38,633 bases of DNA from a virus: IMG/VR virus record IMGVR_UViG_3300034061_003220, positions 1 through 38,633 of that record, one strand, 5' to 3'. Below are positions 36,609-38,633 of the stretch, piece after piece; position 1 is the first letter of the stretch, and the number at the start of each line of letters is the position of its first letter. The notes beneath the pieces were generated by a model that was not told the DNA's origin, ran no database searches, and saw nothing but the letters and a program-made list of their open reading frames with translations. Made by a program: the position numbers and the translations under genes.

Positions 36609-38419
36609 TATTCGGGCTCCGCGTCGATTCGTAGTGTAATATCGCACATGCCTTCATATATTTTATGAGTGTGCTTTGTCAGGACTGCAAGGGCTGTAGG
36701 CTCGCCGTAAATTGACTCTAAGAGCGTGTTATAGTCTGCAAGATCGATAGTGCATCGTTTGGCTACGTCGTTTGTCTTAGCGGTTGTAAAGTTGGTAGTT
36801 AAACTAGCCTCTGCTTGCTTTGGCCGTCCGAGAAAGTTTACAAGCGCCTCGGATATAGTGCGTCCGATTCCTGACTGCTGTTGTTCGAGTATCATTTGAT
36901 ACTCTGGTAGTTGGTCGTAAGGTGAAGAAGGCACTGCAAGTGCGAAGTCTTCGCCTCCAAAGAAAACCGAGCATAGAGTATTGACTTTCTTTGAATCAAA
37001 AATGCCTGTTTCAGGTGATTCCCAATATAGTAAATATCCTGCGTTTATGGTATTTCTATACCATCGATTTAAGCCGTCCTCATTGTAGCTATTACGGTAG
37101 GTAATAATCGGCAAATTGTGAAACATGATATTCAAATCTTTGCTATTATCGCCGCTTGTCCCTTGCTTGCCAAATCCGTACTCGGTCGTATCTTGTTCAC
37201 CGCTGATTGTCGATATATCTACATTAACTTGATTAAGTCCTTCGGATAGCATTTTGATTTTGACCGAGCTGTAAGTATTGTCTTGATCAAAAGTCACAAA
37301 AGGCGTAACAGGATAGGGATTATCAGCTACCATTGTGACCGTATAAGCGTCGGGCGTTCCGCTTGTAAAAGTATAAGAAGCTCGGAGCGTTTCGAGTGAG
37401 CTTTCTACAATGTTTTTATAGACTTCAAAGAAGTTGGTATATTTTCCGAACATTTTAGGGTCGATATGAGCACCACCGACAAGAGTCAAAGTGCCTTCTA
37501 CATTCGACCATATCTCCGAGATGTATTGCATATAGGGAGCTATACCAGTTTGCGACTGATTCTTGTAAAATATCAAAGTCTTAGTAAAGAATTCAGCTGC
37601 TACGAATGATGAGGTTAGCCTTTGCGTAATAGCTCGCATATATGCAGAGTACATCGTGCCTATTTTGGTTGCAAGGCGCGTAAACAATTGCATATGATAG
37701 TAGCTATTTCCATCAAGCACATCGACTGCATAAAAGGGGTCTAATGATTCAATTGTATTTACATATCCTTGGCCTATTTCTATTCCTCTTAATGCAGTGC
37801 CTTCACCAGTAGAGAAACTAGCATTCCATGCAACTGTATCGGTCGTAGGTTTCAGCGCTTTTACCCATACATCCTGATTTATGATTTCTCCAATGCATCG
37901 AAATATATCGAATATCTCGATAGTATAGGTTATCACATTGTCAAGCGATGTAATTTCGAGCTCATTTTCCGCGCTGTATTTTTGGCATCCGATAAAAGCC
38001 GTCTTGAATCCGCTCCCGTCATTGTATTGCAGAACAAAAGTATTGAAAGCATCAAATTCTCTTTTTGTAACATCTGGTATATCCGACGCTAAATACTCCG
38101 AGCCGTCCGAGTTCAAGGGCACGCGCTTTGTGGTAGTTCCGCGTAACAGGTCGGCTCTTAGATCATCGAGCGCTGTAGTGCCCTGCAAAGCGGCTATATT
38201 GACATTTATCTTAAGCACTTGGCTAACAAGCCCCGCGGGAATACTTCCAAGCTCGGTATCAAGACTCATATCCCTAAGCAGAAACTCACTAGGGAGCGTC
38301 ACATTTGAACTCAAGGCGGGGGTAATGTAATCTACACTACTCGGTATGATATACATACGCCATTGGATAGAGTCTTCGCTTGTCCAAGTAGTTACAAATC
38401 TTTGGTTTGATAATGCCAT
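36608..38419 (-). CDS. Large tail protein (distal tail / tip candidate)
   Basis: A 603-aa protein (MALSNQRFVTTWTSEDSIQW onward). The N-terminal 180 or so residues are beta-rich with DMSLDTELGSIPAGLVSQVL and IEIFDIFRCIGEI. The middle holds helices and FYKNQSQTGIAPYMQYISEIW; the end is rich in strands. It follows the cut gene by a TAATG junction. After the tape measure, siphoviruses encode distal-tail and tail-tip proteins, which fits if the genome is circular. No enzymatic motif was seen. Exact role uncertain. Confidence 0.6.
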   Translation of the reverse strand: MALSNQRFVTTWTSEDSIQWRMYIIPSSVDYITPALSSNVTLPSEFLLRDMSLDTELGSIPAGLVSQVLKINVNIAALQGTTALDDLRADLLRGTTTKRVPLNSDGSEYLASDIPDVTKREFDAFNTFVLQYNDGSGFKTAFIGCQKYSAENELEITSLDNVITYTIEIFDIFRCIGEIINQDVWVKALKPTTDTVAWNASFSTGEGTALRGIEIGQGYVNTIESLDPFYAVDVLDGNSYYHMQLFTRLATKIGTMYSAYMRAITQRLTSSFVAAEFFTKTLIFYKNQSQTGIAPYMQYISEIWSNVEGTLTLVGGAHIDPKMFGKYTNFFEVYKNIVESSLETLRASYTFTSGTPDAYTVTMVADNPYPVTPFVTFDQDNTYSSVKIKMLSEGLNQVNVDISTISGEQDTTEYGFGKQGTSGDNSKDLNIMFHNLPIITYRNSYNEDGLNRWYRNTINAGYLLYWESPETGIFDSKKVNTLCSVFFGGEDFALAVPSSPYDQLPEYQMILEQQQSGIGRTISEALVNFLGRPKQAEASLTTNFTTAKTNDVAKRCTIDLADYNTLLESIYGEPTALAVLTKHTHKIYEGMCDITLRIDAEPE

Positions 38420-38633
38420 TAGATCAAGTCCCTACGATAGCAGGTTATTGTAAACTTCTCGAGTCCTGAAGCCCATTGTTTTTCATTACTGAAGTCGCAT
38501 CGTGCGAAGACAAACGGAATAAGCGCTTTTGAGTAAGTGAAAGAGCTTGTGGACTGATACCTTGTAGGCATTTGATACGGCGGGGTCGGTTCTACTATGC
38601 GAGTGTATTTCTTTTGCAGGATCTCTTGCAAAA
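38419..38633 (-). CDS. Tail-module gene, 5' part cut by window edge
   Basis: An ORF of at least 71 codons open to the right edge, ending TCYRRDLI. It reads QEILQKKYTRIVEPTPPYQM then SALIPFVFARCDF-type strands. The only in-window start is a TTG at 38631, so the true start is probably outside. It ends in a TAATG junction with the large tail protein. Joined end to end, the left-edge tape measure frame would run into this frame. Confidence 0.55.
   Translation of the reverse strand, partial: LQEILQKKYTRIVEPTPPYQMPTRYQSTSSFTYSKALIPFVFARCDFSNEKQWASGLEKFTITCYRRDLI

Overview
The window is most of a tailed-phage genome, probably a siphovirus with an HK97-type capsid. Essentially every gene is on the minus strand, so transcription runs from high to low coordinates. 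Genes are tightly packed with 1-40 nt overlaps, and the largest non-coding gap is about 226 nt. Both edges cut genes. The tape-measure gene runs off the left edge and a tail gene is cut at the right edge, so the window is either an arbitrary cut or a circular genome opened inside the tail module. I see no integrase, CI-like repressor, tRNA or CRISPR array, so there is no direct sign of lysogeny.

Host. Several families are typical of the Bacteroidota/Chlorobiota side of the tree: a BT4734/VirE-type primase-helicase, a DUF3127-like OB-fold protein, and small proteins ending in YYxxxYG. Many starts nevertheless have clear Shine-Dalgarno sequences (GGAG, AAGGAG, GAGGAGAT), and the best promoters look sigma70-like (TTGACA). 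Many core Bacteroidota make little use of either signal. A host near Bacteroidota that retains SD use is the most economical guess, made without database support.

Layout in transcription order from the right edge. (1) 38633-34623: distal-tail or accessory virion proteins, including two tandem paralogues. (2) 34640-34175: a control region with an overlapping pair of divergent promoter-like signals and two plus-strand intrinsic terminators, although the window has no convincing plus-strand gene. (3) 34174-20162: early and replication genes. These are three very small proteins, an HTH protein, a Sak4-like ATPase, a RecB-like nuclease, a ParB-like protein, an RHH protein, an SNF2-type helicase fused to a DNA methyltransferase, two DnaA-domain-IV-like proteins, the primase-helicase, a promoter/repeat region at 24.2 kb, an SF2 helicase, a C5 cytosine methyltransferase with a long ORF hidden in its +1 frame, a VRR-NUC nuclease, a SAM methyltransferase and an SSB-like protein. 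(4) 20178-18691: a small protein and two glycosyltransferases (GT25-like and GT7-like). (5) 18679-17944: holin and secreted CHAP endolysin. (6) 17818-14375: small membrane proteins, fibre proteins including a polyglycine-rich one, and a fibre-associated small protein. (7) 14378-1: metallophosphoesterase, a membrane protein, small and large terminase, portal fused to a Mu F-like domain, protease/scaffold, HK97 capsid, connectors, a GT2-like glycosyltransferase, major tail protein, a tail-assembly-chaperone pair with a probable frameshift site, and the tape measure.

The least ordinary items are the overprinted ORF inside the cytosine methyltransferase, the three glycosyltransferases (one with the GT7 signature of animal beta-1,4-galactosyltransferases), the nested scaffold start, the +1/-2 frameshift signal, the repeat-laden promoter at 24.2 kb, and the plus-strand promoter/terminator pair near 34.3-34.6 kb.
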